The notes beneath the pieces are model-generated. The model saw only the letters and a list, made by a program, of their open reading frames with translations, searched no databases and was not told the origin of the DNA. The position numbers and the translations under genes are program-made. Below, in pieces: positions 1-9,019 of a stretch of DNA of 64,000 nt. The stretch spans positions 1-64,000 of the forward strand of contig DATMON010000003.1 of NCBI GenBank assembly GCA_035568175.1. Reading direction: 5' to 3'. The DNA comes from AV40 sp035568175 (GTDB lineage Bacteria > Verrucomicrobiota > Verrucomicrobiia > Chthoniobacterales > UBA10450). Each line of letters begins with the position of its first letter. The first letter of the stretch is position 1.

Positions 1-1989
1 GTCGTTGGTCAGCGCTTCTGGTCGTTTGGTGAACATGCCGTGCGGCGTTTGCCCAGAGTTGGTATTCAGGACACGCAACCCGCCGACCAGCGCCGTCATT
101 TCGGGCGCGGTCAATGTTAGCAACTGCGCCTTATCAATTAAGAGTGCCTCGGCCGGGATCGTGTACTTGCCTTTGAGATAGTTGCGGAAGCCGTCTGCGA
201 TCGGCTCTAGAACAGCGAACGATTCGATGTCGGTCTGCTCCTGCGACGCGTCCGTGCGTCCCGGTGTAAACGGCACCGTCAGGTTGAGGCCGGCGTTTTT
301 CGCCGCTTGCTCGACACCAGCGCATCCACCCAACACGATGAGATCGGATAGCGAGACCTTTTTGCCGCCAGACTGCTCGCGATTGAACGCGCACTGAATT
401 TCGTCCAATTTTTTGAGCGCGCTGCCCAGTCGAGCGGGCTGATTGACTTTCCAATGCCTTTGCGGTGCCAAACGAACACGGGCGCCGTTCGCGCCGCCGC
501 GTTTATCCGAACTGCGGAAAGTGGATGCTGACGCCCACGCGGTCGAAACCAGCTCGGAGATGGTTAGACCGGACGCGAGGATCCTGGCCTTCAGTGAGGC
601 GATGTCGTGCGCATCGATTAATTTGTGATTCACTGCAGGCACGGGATCCTGCCAGATGAGGTCTTCTTCGGGAACTTCCGGATCGAGATAACGCGCGCGC
701 GGTCCCATGTCGCGATGCGTGAGCTTGAACCAGGCTCGGGCGAACGCGTCGGCGAGCTGATCCGGGTGCTCCATGAACCGTCGCGAGATCCGTTCGTAGG
801 CCGGGTCGAATCGTAGCGAGAGATCGGTAGTTAGCATGGTCGGTCGGTGCTTCGTTGATCGATCGTGTGCGTCCGGCACCGTCGCAACGGCTCCCTTGGC
901 CACCCATTGATGGGCACCGGCGGGACTTTTCGTAAGCTCCCATTCGTGGCCGAACAGGTGCTTAAAAAACCCGTTACCCCACTTCGTCGGCGTGGTTGTC
1001 CAGGTGACTTCCAACCCGCTGGTGATCGTGTCCGCACCTTTGCCCGTGCCGAAGCTATTTTTCCAGCCGAAGCCCTGTTCCTCGAGGCCTGCAGATTCCG
1101 GTTCAGGCGCGACATGCGATGTCGGGGCGGCGCCGTGGGTTTTGCCGAACGAGTGACCACCGGCGATTAAGGCCACGGTTTCCTCGTCGTTCATCGCCAT
1201 GCGACTGAAGGTTTCACGGATGTCATGCGCCGCCTTCAACGGATCTGGGTTTCCGTCCGGACCTTCGGGATTGACGTAAATCAGACCCATCTGCACGGCG
1301 GCGAGCGGTTTCTGGAGATTGCGGCCGTGAATTTTTCCGTCAGCATCGTCGTCGGAGATGGTCACGCCGCCTTCCTTCACGACGCCTTCCGAACCGTGGG
1401 CGTAGCGAATGTCGCCGCCGAGCCAGGTTAATTCAGACCCCCAGTACACGTCTTGATCCGGCTCCCAAACGTCCTCGCGTCCGCCACCGAAGCCGAAAGT
1501 TTTGAAGCCCATTGTTTCGAGAGCGACATTCCCGGCGAGAATCATCAGGTCAGCCCACGAAATCTTTCGGCCGTACTTCTGCTTAATCGGCCAAAGGAGT
1601 CGACGGGCCTTGTCCAGGCTGACGTTGTCTGGCCAACTATTAAGAGGCGCGAAGCGTTGTTGCCCTCTCCCGCCGCCACCGCGGCCGTCACCGGTGCGAT
1701 AGGTGCCGGCGCTGTGCCACGCCATGCGAATGAACAACGGGCCATAGTGTCCGAAGTCCGCCGGCCACCAATCCTGTGAGTCGGTCATCAGCGCCGCGAG
1801 ATCGTTTTTGACCGCACTGAATTCGAGACTCTTGAACTCCTTGGCGTAATCGAAGTCTTCGCCCATCGGATTGGACTTGGTCGAGTGCTGGTGCAGGAGT
1901 TCAAGCTTCAACTGGTTAGGCCACCAGTCGCGGTTCGCGTTGCCGCCGTTGGCGGCGTGGTGGAAGGGGCATTTTGCTTCGGTTTGCAT
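1..1989 (-). CDS. katG: Catalase-peroxidase KatG (3' end outside window)
   Basis: Bifunctional haem enzyme that removes hydrogen peroxide as catalase and as peroxidase. The 663 codons present include the distal triad Arg88/Trp91/His92 in RMAWHSAGTYR, Tyr238 in MGLIYVNPEGP, Met264 in RMAMN and the proximal His279 in GGHSFGKTHG, so the Trp-Tyr-Met crosslink needed for catalase activity can form. The frame is open to the window edge at an LTND motif, so about 60-80 C-terminal residues are missing. The ATG at 1989 has a good GGAG ribosome site on its 5' side. Compared with the Mycobacterium numbering I recall, the Trp91 to Tyr238 interval is about 25 residues longer, which places an enlarged loop before NPLAAVQ-like residues; such loops occur in other KatGs. 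The gene is divergent from oxyR, its expected regulator. Confidence 0.97.
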   Translation of the reverse strand, partial: MQTEAKCPFHHAANGGNANRDWWPNQLKLELLHQHSTKSNPMGEDFDYAKEFKSLEFSAVKNDLAALMTDSQDWWPADFGHYGPLFIRMAWHSAGTYRTGDGRGGGGRGQQRFAPLNSWPDNVSLDKARRLLWPIKQKYGRKISWADLMILAGNVALETMGFKTFGFGGGREDVWEPDQDVYWGSELTWLGGDIRYAHGSEGVVKEGGVTISDDDADGKIHGRNLQKPLAAVQMGLIYVNPEGPDGNPDPLKAAHDIRETFSRMAMNDEETVALIAGGHSFGKTHGAAPTSHVAPEPESAGLEEQGFGWKNSFGTGKGADTITSGLEVTWTTTPTKWGNGFFKHLFGHEWELTKSPAGAHQWVAKGAVATVPDAHDRSTKHRPTMLTTDLSLRFDPAYERISRRFMEHPDQLADAFARAWFKLTHRDMGPRARYLDPEVPEEDLIWQDPVPAVNHKLIDAHDIASLKARILASGLTISELVSTAWASASTFRSSDKRGGANGARVRLAPQRHWKVNQPARLGSALKKLDEIQCAFNREQSGGKKVSLSDLIVLGGCAGVEQAAKNAGLNLTVPFTPGRTDASQEQTDIESFAVLEPIADGFRNYLKGKYTIPAEALLIDKAQLLTLTAPEMTALVGGLRVLNTNSGQTPHGMFTKRPEALTND

Positions 1990-2082
1990 GGATGTTTCTC
2001 CTTACGTCGGTTAGGGCTGAATTCAGTGTGAGTCTCGTGGGCGCGCTTCTATCAATTACCGGCGCGTGGCATGATAGTTGAA

Positions 2083-2119
2083 ATACTTGTTTCCTTGGAT
2101 CACCATAGGACCTGCCTAT
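2083..2119. promoter_or_regulatory. OxyR-type operator overlapping the oxyR start
   Basis: The katG-oxyR gap contains ATAC-N7-CTTG-N7-ATAG-N7-CTAT (ATAC 2083, CTTG 2094, ATAG 2105, CTAT 2116). This matches the spacing of the classic OxyR tetramer site, ATAG-N7-CTAT twice separated by 7 bp. The right half is exact and sits in a perfect inverted repeat CCATAGG/CCTATGG at 2103-2121. The left half matches 5 of 8 core bases. The site covers the oxyR start codon, which suggests autorepression. Action on katG, whose start is about 95 bp away, is inferred. Confidence 0.75.
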
Positions 2120-3011
2120 GGAGATGCACCAGTTGCGATACGTCGTAGCGGTGGCACGTGCCGGTAACTTCTCGCGCGCGGCGGAGCAATGCCACGTCTC
2201 CCAGCCGTCTTTAAGTCAGCAAATCCTTAAACTCGAAGAGGAACTCGGCGAGCGATTGTTTGACCGGATGAAACGGGAGGCCAGGCTCACACCACACGGC
2301 GAGGCGTTCCTGCCCCGCGCGCTCAAGATTCTTGAGGAAGTGGACCTCGCCAAGCGTGAAGCGTCTGATGCGCACGGCTTGCTGCGCGGCCGACTGATCG
2401 TGGGTGTCTTGCCAACAATTGCGCCGTATCTACTGCCGGATTTGCTTGTGGCCTTTGCGAAAAAGTTCCCCGGCGTAGAAATCGTGGTGCATGAGGACAC
2501 GACCGCTCAGTTGCTCAAGCTCGCGCACGCATGCGAAATCGATTTCGCGCTGGCAAGTCGACCGATCCAGGACGAGCGGATGGAGGTAAAGGATTTGTTC
2601 ACCGAGGAATTGCGAGTGGCCTTGCCGCGGGGCCATTGGTTAACACGCAAACGTACCGTGAGCCTTGCTGACCTCGAACATGAACCTTTCATCGTAATGA
2701 AGGAAGGGCATTGCCTCGGCGATCAAGTGCTTAAGTTTTGCGAACGGCGCGACTTGAAGCCGAAGATGGCGTTTCGCAGTGCTCAGCTGGAAACGCTTCA
2801 AGCGCTTGTCTGTTCCGGGATGGGTATCTCGCTCGTTCCTGCCATGGCGGCACGAAACAAGCGCGCGGACTTGCCTGAGTATCGTTCGGTTCTCGGACCC
2901 AAGCCCGAACGGAAGATCGTGGCGCTCTGGCCCAAGCAACGTCCCATCGGTCGTGCGGCGAGCGAGTTCTTGAAACAGGTTTCCGCGAGATCCAAAGAGT
3001 TGAAACGTTAG
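2118..3011 (+). CDS. oxyR: Peroxide-sensing LysR-family regulator OxyR
   Basis: LysR-family transcription factor of 297 residues: N-terminal winged helix-turn-helix (residues 3-60, with NFSRAAEQCHVSQPSLSQQI) and a C-terminal LysR substrate domain. Two cysteines in GHCLGDQVLKFC fall at residues 199 and 208, the same spacing as the redox disulfide pair of Escherichia coli OxyR, and effectively the same numbers. That supports true OxyR rather than a generic LysR protein. It is divergent from katG, the standard target. The ATG at 2118 lies in the operator palindrome and lacks a clear Shine-Dalgarno. An in-frame ATG two codons later (2124) has GGAG too close to be ideal, so the start could shift by two residues. 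Confidence 0.95.
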   Translation: MEMHQLRYVVAVARAGNFSRAAEQCHVSQPSLSQQILKLEEELGERLFDRMKREARLTPHGEAFLPRALKILEEVDLAKREASDAHGLLRGRLIVGVLPTIAPYLLPDLLVAFAKKFPGVEIVVHEDTTAQLLKLAHACEIDFALASRPIQDERMEVKDLFTEELRVALPRGHWLTRKRTVSLADLEHEPFIVMKEGHCLGDQVLKFCERRDLKPKMAFRSAQLETLQALVCSGMGISLVPAMAARNKRADLPEYRSVLGPKPERKIVALWPKQRPIGRAASEFLKQVSARSKELKR

Positions 3012-3099
3012 GTTTCGAATGCCATCAACGATATCCGATTATGTCGGTCCTGCCCGTAACGATGTTTCCGCTCGCGCCAGCGAACGGTCATCTCGTGCT

Positions 3100-3265
3100 C
3101 GCGCATATTTCGAAAAAATGCGCAAACTTTCGATTCGCCCAACGATGCCGGAGCCGATTAGGCAAGCAACGAAGCGGACGTATCGGCTTTGGAAAGAAAA
3201 TCCGCGCGCGTCCCGCGTTACGTTTCAAGAAGGTGCACGACGTTTAATCGGTTAGGATTGGACTC
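3100..3265 (+). pseudogene. Remnant of a RelE/HigB-like toxin gene
   Basis: Read in one frame, 3118-3210 gives MPEPIRQATKRTYRLWKENPR. Shifting frame near 3205-3215 continues as PALRFKKVHDV, a stop at 3245, then SVRIGL. Together these match the core of small RelE-like toxin proteins (…YRLWKENP…LxFKKVH…YSVRIGLxYRALG…). One frameshift, one stop codon and loss of the C-terminal part after about 3265 show the gene is dead. No intact antitoxin is visible beside it. The assignment rests on remembered family sequence, not a search. Confidence 0.5.
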
Positions 3266-3525
3266 CCTTGCGAAGGATCGAAATCGAAGATCACGAACGT
3301 TTCGGGCGACCAATAATCAAATATGCCATCGGCCCGAAGCGACCAACTCCCCATATCAGCCAATCGTTCCCGTTCGCGCAGGTAAAATTCGCTTTGCTCG
3401 AGATCCGTGAGTGGCCCTTGCCGCCGCTCAGATCGAGTGCTCGGGCTGTCGCGTTTCACGTTGCCAACTTTCTCTTGCGCAGGTTTAAAATTGTAGACGC
3501 CAGGACAGCTCGTGGCCGGTCGCAA
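3244..3525 (-). pseudogene. PAS-domain sensor fragment
   Basis: An open frame of 93 codons whose second half (YLRERERLADMGSW…, WSPETFVIFDFDP) resembles the first strand and helix of PAS domains in sensor histidine kinases, where the usual pattern is YLAEAQRLSHTGSW…WSxExxRIFGxDP. The frame stops where the PAS core should continue with its HPEDR-like segment, and no kinase follows. The join at about 3265 coincides with the end of the toxin remnant on the other strand, so two decayed genes abut. A short expressed PAS peptide is possible but less likely. Confidence 0.45.
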
Positions 3526-3725
3526 TAGCTTCCGACGGGGCGCTGCTCAATCTTCGTCGAAAGTTTTTCGAGAACCTTTCCGGTGCTCGAGTTCCCGTCG
3601 ACAAATCTCCACCTCACTCATTCGGCGCCGTTTCGCTAATCCTGAAAGCATTCTGCATAGACATATAGCTTTCTTGCCTAGGCTGATTGTTTTCCGGCGA
3701 ACGGAAATTCCGCGAGGTAAAGCAA
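3526..3725. other. Intergenic stretch without a recognisable gene
   Basis: Only short open frames with no family resemblance. The minus-strand peptide reading SEVEICRRELEHRKGSRK may be more of the decayed PAS-protein linker, but this cannot be shown from the sequence alone. Confidence 0.4.
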
Positions 3726-3755
3726 AAGCCGCCACGCGGTAAAACGTGACGGCTT
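3726..3755 (-). terminator. Probable intrinsic terminator of the HAF-repeat gene
   Basis: Arms AAGCCGCCACG (3726-3736) and CGTGACGGCTT (3745-3755) pair along 11 bp with one non-Watson-Crick pair and an 8-nt loop. On the minus strand the stem is followed by TTGCTTT, downstream of the gene ending at 3840. Confidence 0.6.
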
Positions 3756-3839
3756 ATTGTGAAATGCTGCTGCTTGTTAGGTTTTGCTGATTTGTTGGCG
3801 AGTTACTTGCGGTGCAGTTTTGTCCAATTCCAAATAGGC

Positions 3840-5045
3840 TTACAAACCTTCCACGAGGAAGCCGTGTACCACATTGCTCGCGTCAATAGCCTCTCCGGTG
3901 ATTTGTTCTGCGTTGCTGTTGTCCAACGGGATGGTGCCCTGGCCAGGACCTGTCCCCATACCGGGAACATCGAACGTGCTAAATTTACCTTGCTTATCGA
4001 ACAGGAAGCCGTGATCAACGCCGCTTCCGTCGAGGTAATTTCCCGCGATCGTCCCATTGGTGTTGTTGCTTTCCGGGAGAGTGCCCTGGCCAGGACCTGT
4101 GCCAGCGGCCGGAACATCGAACGTGCTGTAGATACCATTCTTAGACCGCGTGAATCCATGAAGCACGCCATTTGGGTCGACGAAGACTCCTTCAACGTCC
4201 CCGTTCGGAGTGAGGCCGACGCCGAATGTGCCATTGCCGTCGCCCGAGTTGTCAGCGCCCGGGGCATCGATCTGAGTGAAGGTGCCGTTGGTACCGCGCA
4301 GAAAGGCGTGACCGACGAAGTTTGCGTCAAAATAGAATCCCGTGATCTCACCCGTTGCATCGATGGCGTTGGGGTTGGTGAATATGGAGCCCGGGGGATC
4401 GAACTCGGTGATTTTGCCGCCGGAAGCGCGCACGAAGCCATGCTGGACTGAGCTTGCGTCCACGTAGAATCCGGTGATCGCGCCTGCTGGGTTGATGCCA
4501 GCGGGAGTGAATTCTGAGGGGAAGGTCCCCTGGGGAAACGGTCCTGTGCCCGCGTCCGGAGCATCGATCTGGGTGAAGGTGCCGTTAGCGGCACGCACGT
4601 AACCGTGACATCGGCCGGTATTGTCGCTGTAAAATCCCGTGATCTCCCCAGATGGGTTAATGGCGTAAGCACGCGTACCCTGGCCGGGTCCGATGGTCCC
4701 ACAAGAAAATGAACAAGTGCCCGCGCCCGGATCGTCGAAGATTGTGAAGGTCCCGTCGGGAGCGCGCAGGAATGCGTGTCGGGCAGCGTTGGCGTCCCGG
4801 ATGAATCCTGTGATCACCCCTAACTCGTTCATGCCATTAGCGAAAGTACCCTGACCTGCGGCTGTGCCTGCGCCGGGCGCATCGAACGTGGTGATGGTTG
4901 TCTTGGTTCCACCAGCATTCACGGAAAGGCACAGCCCCAACGTGCAGAGGACCAGGCAAAGCGCCGTTGGTAGACGCTGGTAAACATTGGATGTGTAAAC
5001 AGATCTAACGATTTCAGTGGAAGTGTTCGATAATTTATTTTTCAT
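3840..5045 (-). CDS. Secreted HAF-type extracellular repeat protein
   Basis: A 401-residue exported protein. An N-terminal hydrophobic segment (about residues 26-45, ending near SVNAGG) looks like a signal peptide behind an unusually long polar leader. The rest is about seven imperfect repeats of 45-50 residues, each with a GxITGFYxD…HGFxR…GxFTxFDxPGA pattern, which is the HAF family of extracellular repeats. Such repeats are thought to form beta-propeller-like surface domains; the role here is unknown. Copies differ mainly in the linker length between PGAGT and the next ITGF. The gene is divergent from the MocR regulator at 5264 and followed by a terminator-like hairpin at 3726-3755. No catalytic motif is visible. 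Confidence 0.75.
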   Translation of the reverse strand: MKNKLSNTSTEIVRSVYTSNVYQRLPTALCLVLCTLGLCLSVNAGGTKTTITTFDAPGAGTAAGQGTFANGMNELGVITGFIRDANAARHAFLRAPDGTFTIFDDPGAGTCSFSCGTIGPGQGTRAYAINPSGEITGFYSDNTGRCHGYVRAANGTFTQIDAPDAGTGPFPQGTFPSEFTPAGINPAGAITGFYVDASSVQHGFVRASGGKITEFDPPGSIFTNPNAIDATGEITGFYFDANFVGHAFLRGTNGTFTQIDAPGADNSGDGNGTFGVGLTPNGDVEGVFVDPNGVLHGFTRSKNGIYSTFDVPAAGTGPGQGTLPESNNTNGTIAGNYLDGSGVDHGFLFDKQGKFSTFDVPGMGTGPGQGTIPLDNSNAEQITGEAIDASNVVHGFLVEGL

Positions 5046-5263
5046 CTAGTCAGGTTGATGCATTGGAAAGTGGCCGGCTATAACCAGATCTCGCTAAAAA
5101 GGCAGACCAGTTTCACTTGTTCCAGGAAGCAAGGGCTTTGCGGCGCGCAGCATCTCTTGAGAAATCATTCTCTGGATGCGAAAGTTACGTTGTGAAAATG
5201 AATGGCGCGATCTACGGGCGCACGTTCTCATCGGTCCCAAAGCAGCGCCGCCGTCGTTTAGTC

Positions 5264-6832
5264 ATGTCGTTCGAAATGGTGCGGCTGGATCGCGCGTCGT
5301 CCGAGCCGCTTTACCAACAACTGTATCGGCAAATCCGAGAAGAACTTGAGACCGGCAGTTTTGATTCAAGTGCTTCCCGTGTGCCTTCCTCACGAGGTCT
5401 TGCGGTAACTCTCGGAATTTCGAGACTGACCGTAAATCAGGCGTTCTCAAAGCTTCTCGCCGAGGGATATCTTCAAGCCCGGGAACGGTCTGGTATCTTT
5501 GTCGCCGATCATTTACCGGCAACTTTTCTGAAGGCCGCCCGGCCGGCGACAACCGCGCGCACCGAGCGCTCTCCGCGTGTCGCCCGACGAGTGACCAGAA
5601 TGACAGATTTTCGCAGCGGCCGACAACTCGATGTCGGCGTTGGCGGCCCGCCGAGCGTCACATTCGTCGCGGGGTTGCCGGCCGTGGACGAATTCCCGAT
5701 TGCGGTTTGGGAACGCTTGCGCGAGCAGGTTTTGGCAAAAAAGGGAGCGCACCTATTGCGTTATGCGTCGAGCCGCGGCGAGATTGAGCTACGGAAAGCA
5801 ATCGCTGCTTACTTGTGCGACTTCCGCGGCGCCGATTGTCATCCCGACCAAATCGTAGTCGTGGGCGGCATGCAGCAGGCGATGCTGGCGTGCGCGCTCG
5901 CGTTAATCAATGAGGGCGAAGTGGCATGGATCGAAGATCCCGGGTTCCATCAGGCACGTAATGTCCTCGCTTTTGTTGGGGCCAAAATCGTCCCGCGCCC
6001 GATCGATCGCGAGGGTCTGGTAATCGGGAAGTGCTCACGGCAAAATTCTCCCAGACTCATTTTCGTCGCACCGTCGCACCAATTTCCCCTCGGTGTGACG
6101 ATGAGCCTGAAGCGGCGGAAAGCCCTGATCGAGTTCGCAGAGTCGCGCGACGGCTACATCCTGGAGGATGATTATAATTCCGAGTTTCGTTTCGATGGGC
6201 CGCCGCTGCCATGTCTTCAAGGTTTGGACCATGCCGGCCGGGTGATTTATGCCGGTACGATGAGCAAGATCCTTTACCCATCGTTGCGCCTCGGTTTTGT
6301 GATCGCACCGCCACAACTTGTCGACACCCTCGTCAAGGTGCGTGCTGTGATGGACCAGCACTCCCCAGCGATTGATCAAGCTACCCTGGCGCGTTTCATC
6401 ACCGAAGGATTTTTTCTCAGCCATGTGAAACGGATGCGCGAACTCTATGCCCAGCGACGCGTATTCTTTATCGAGCAATTCCAAAAACGGCTGGGCGACT
6501 ATTTCGAGCTGGAAGTAACGCCAGCCGGGTTGCACTTCATCGCTTGGCTGCGACGCAAAGAAGACTTTTCGTTATTCATGCGTGCTCGTCAGGAAACCGG
6601 CGTTTGGCCTCGGCCTCTATCTTTCTTCTGCATCAAGGCTCGCTTGGATCCGGCATTCGTCTTTGGATTTGCGGCCTGGTCGCAAGCGCAAATTGAACAA
6701 GGTTTGGCAAAACTGGCGGCGGCGGTCAAACAACTGAAGCAGCGTGGCGTGGGAAATGGTTCATCGTTTCAAATCGAGCCTTTCTCACCTGGTGGTTCAT
6801 ACTGGCCGTCGACAACTGTCCGATCAAATTAA
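5264..6832 (+). CDS. MocR/PdxR-type regulator (GntR HTH fused to aminotransferase fold)
   Basis: A 522-residue fusion of an N-terminal GntR winged helix (SSEPLYQQLYRQIREEL, SRLTVNQAFSKLLAEGYL, residues 8-75) to a class I aminotransferase domain. The PLP region is recognisable: EDDYNSEFRF and the lysine of GTMSKILYPSLRLGF. MocR proteins use PLP or an amino-acid adduct as effector and usually control a neighbouring gene. Candidates here are the divergent HAF-repeat gene or the gene's own promoter. The frame is open upstream to 5117, but the family N-terminus begins close to MSFEMVRLDR, so I prefer the ATG at 5264; 5276 is also possible and no start has a strong ribosome site. The substrate or effector cannot be predicted from the sequence. 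Confidence 0.85.
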   Translation: MSFEMVRLDRASSEPLYQQLYRQIREELETGSFDSSASRVPSSRGLAVTLGISRLTVNQAFSKLLAEGYLQARERSGIFVADHLPATFLKAARPATTARTERSPRVARRVTRMTDFRSGRQLDVGVGGPPSVTFVAGLPAVDEFPIAVWERLREQVLAKKGAHLLRYASSRGEIELRKAIAAYLCDFRGADCHPDQIVVVGGMQQAMLACALALINEGEVAWIEDPGFHQARNVLAFVGAKIVPRPIDREGLVIGKCSRQNSPRLIFVAPSHQFPLGVTMSLKRRKALIEFAESRDGYILEDDYNSEFRFDGPPLPCLQGLDHAGRVIYAGTMSKILYPSLRLGFVIAPPQLVDTLVKVRAVMDQHSPAIDQATLARFITEGFFLSHVKRMRELYAQRRVFFIEQFQKRLGDYFELEVTPAGLHFIAWLRRKEDFSLFMRARQETGVWPRPLSFFCIKARLDPAFVFGFAAWSQAQIEQGLAKLAAAVKQLKQRGVGNGSSFQIEPFSPGGSYWPSTTVRSN

Positions 6833-6889
6833 GTGGCTAACGAAGATTGGATTGAGCAAAACAGCCGCCCTCTCGAACCAACTCGACGA

Positions 6890-8143
6890 TCAGAAAGACT
6901 TGTGGACGCAACCGGACGCTTGCGGCTCATTCGCGAAGCGCGCCATTGTCCACGTGACGAGCAGCTCCTCGAGTGGTGCACCGGGCTGATCAATCGTGAA
7001 GTGGTCGCGCCCGGCGAATGTCCAATACTCGAGTCGTTGACCCGCAGCGCAGCGTTCTTCGACATAAACGTCGGTGGCAGCCGGCGGCACGACATTGTCC
7101 GAGAGGCCTTGCGCGATCACGACGGGAGCGTTTATCAGACCGTCCGCCGTGTTCTGTTCAATCCGAGCTTGAAGCGCTTTGTTCGAACTCGTCGCCAATG
7201 CTGGACCGTCGAACGTCGCCGCCAATGATTCGATCCGTTCGGAATCCTCCGGCGGGAGAAAGTCGCATAAGTTTACTATCTGACGCGCAGCATCGAGCGC
7301 CTCGGGCCGAATTGCTTGCTCGAATGTAATGTCAGGGTAGAACCGGCTGTACGATCGCGCGAGATACGCTCCAAACCGCTTGTCCACCGCAACGTCTAAC
7401 TCGAGAATGTTTCTGATATTCGCCGCCGGTGCGATTGCCACGACGCCGAGAATTTCGATGTCCGGCGCGTAGCGCGGAGCGACAATGCCGGTCCAAAGCG
7501 CGGCGTGGCCCCCCTGCGAGTGACCCCACACCACAACGCGTTTGTCGAGGGTAAGCTCGGACATCTGCCGCGCGGCGCGAACCGCATCGAGCGTAGCGCG
7601 CGCTTCGCCTTCGCCGATCAAGTAAGGATGCGGGCCACCCTTTTCTGTAAAGGAGTAATCTGTCTCCACCACGACCCAGCCGGCCATCACGATCCGGTCG
7701 CGTGCGGGGATGCCCGCCGTGGGCGCCGACAAAAGCGACGGCATGCATTTTTGCAGTAGGCCGGTCGTTGCGTGCTCCCACGCTACGACAGGACGTGGGC
7801 CCGCGGGAGAATCGGTCGGCGCGAACACGGTCGCAACCGCCGTCGCCGGTGTGCTGTCGTCCACAGTGGTTGCATAAAGGATGCGCCAGCCTCGCATGCC
7901 GGCTGGCAGTATCACGTCTTTGAGCGGCTCGTTTCGCACTAGCGCGCCAGGCTGGTGCCGCAGGTCCGACGGCGGATCGTAGAATGCATCCGGCGCGTGC
8001 GCAGTAATGGGCGCGCGGATGCCGTGGGGGGTCGGCGTGCCGCTCAACTCTGCTGACGCTCGCTTAGGCCGATGGCAACTAGCTCCCGCGAGCAAAACAA
8101 GCAGAATTGCCAAGCCAATCGAACGACGTCCGGCAATATTCAT
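6890..8143 (-). CDS. Secreted lipase-like alpha/beta hydrolase (lipoprotein)
   Basis: A 417-residue protein with a lipoprotein-type signal (LLVLLAGASC, Cys23 as probable lipidation site). It resembles the secretory lipase (LIP) family. The nucleophile elbow is VVWGHSQGG; the later GLSDNVVPP and GRDHFTID segments supply the expected Asp and His, so the catalytic triad appears complete. Cysteines in LLQKCMP, NLCDF and EERCAAG may form disulfides. It probably hydrolyses esters or lipids outside the inner membrane. It is convergent with the MocR gene, 57 bp away, and no partner gene follows. The substrate is unknown. Confidence 0.85.
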   Translation of the reverse strand: MNIAGRRSIGLAILLVLLAGASCHRPKRASAELSGTPTPHGIRAPITAHAPDAFYDPPSDLRHQPGALVRNEPLKDVILPAGMRGWRILYATTVDDSTPATAVATVFAPTDSPAGPRPVVAWEHATTGLLQKCMPSLLSAPTAGIPARDRIVMAGWVVVETDYSFTEKGGPHPYLIGEGEARATLDAVRAARQMSELTLDKRVVVWGHSQGGHAALWTGIVAPRYAPDIEILGVVAIAPAANIRNILELDVAVDKRFGAYLARSYSRFYPDITFEQAIRPEALDAARQIVNLCDFLPPEDSERIESLAATFDGPALATSSNKALQARIEQNTADGLINAPVVIAQGLSDNVVPPAATDVYVEERCAAGQRLEYWTFAGRDHFTIDQPGAPLEELLVTWTMARFANEPQASGCVHKSF

Positions 8144-8407
8144 AAGCCACTTCCCCCGACAAGCTGTGACCCGCTGTCCATCAGGCGAGCGAGACGCCTT
8201 AACTCGAACTAGATTGCAGCTTGCAGCCTATTTCTGGGTTCATCAAGGCTCTGGTCGGCGTATTTTGAAAGACTGCACCGCCGAAACTTCGAGTGCTGCC
8301 ATTATTACGTTAATTATTTATTCGAGGACTATCCTTATCAGCCTGGCACAAACTCTACACTCGTTAGGCCAATTTGGGTGCAAGACTGACATCTGGTCAT
8401 TCACAAA
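8144..8407. other. Intergenic region between lipase and TetR genes
   Basis: A 264-bp stretch without a credible gene. It is locally A+T-rich around 8300-8340 (TTACGTTAATTATTTATTCG), as expected for the lipase promoter region on the minus strand, but no clear promoter pair is seen. Confidence 0.35.
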
Positions 8408-9019
8408 CTAACGTTTCGGCCACGCGCGCAGTGCAATTTGCGCTACTCGGCGCAGTTGATCGGGACTGGCGCCGTCGGCTCCCTGAACCGCCATTCCGTG
8501 CAGCACAGTCATCACGTAATGGGCCAGTTCGGCTGGGTCGGCGTTTGGCGGAAGGTCGCGTTCACGTGTTGCTCGCTGAAGGCGACGACGCAACGCAGCT
8601 TTGGCTGCGGCGCGGAGCGCGCCTATTTCCTTCCGAACAGATCCCGCCGCATCTCCGCACGCCAGCGCAGCCTGGACCACAAGACATCCTGCTGGAGTCC
8701 GCGGGTCACTCGGCATGTTGGCCGCGCCGAGGAAAATTTGTTCGACAACATCCCGCGCCTTCGCCGCCCCTAAAGCCTTGCCAAAATAGGCGAGCGGTCC
8801 GTTCATGTACCGATCAAGAACCTTGCGGAAGAGCTGCTCTTTGTTGCCAAATGCAGCGTAAAGACTTGGCCGATTAATGCGCATGGCCCGTGTCAGATCG
8901 GAAAGCGAAGCGCCTTCATAACCTTTGGCCCAAAAAACGTGCATGGCGCGATCCAGGGCCGCGTCAGGATCGAAAGTGCGCGGTCGTCCGCGAGGTGCTG
9001 CGGCAGTTTCTGATTTCAT
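8408..9019 (-). CDS. TetR/AcrR-family repressor
   Basis: A 203-residue regulator starting at MKSETAAAPRGRPRTF. The helix-turn-helix (GASLSDLTRAMRINRPSLYAAFGNKEQLF, split over residues 38-66) and the preceding RTFDPDAALDRAMHVFWAKGYEG are typical of TetR proteins. The C-terminal helical domain contains PAGCLVVQAALACG, a ligand-domain motif common in this subgroup. The frame stays open upstream to 9268, but that extension would run into the divergent SDR gene and lacks family resemblance, so the ATG at 9019 is preferred. It is divergent from the five-gene oxidoreductase cluster at 9120-12576 and is the likely local repressor. Confidence 0.92.
   Translation of the reverse strand: MKSETAAAPRGRPRTFDPDAALDRAMHVFWAKGYEGASLSDLTRAMRINRPSLYAAFGNKEQLFRKVLDRYMNGPLAYFGKALGAAKARDVVEQIFLGAANMPSDPRTPAGCLVVQAALACGDAAGSVRKEIGALRAAAKAALRRRLQRATRERDLPPNADPAELAHYVMTVLHGMAVQGADGASPDQLRRVAQIALRAWPKR

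Noticed and set aside
3803..4702. A 299-codon frame on the same strand as the HAF-repeat gene
   Set aside because: It is the repeat gene read in another frame. The Ser/Thr/Arg composition is an artefact of the repeated codons.
6833..7228. A 131-codon plus-strand frame just after the MocR gene
   Set aside because: It is a shadow of the secreted lipase on the other strand; it has no family resemblance and no ribosome site.
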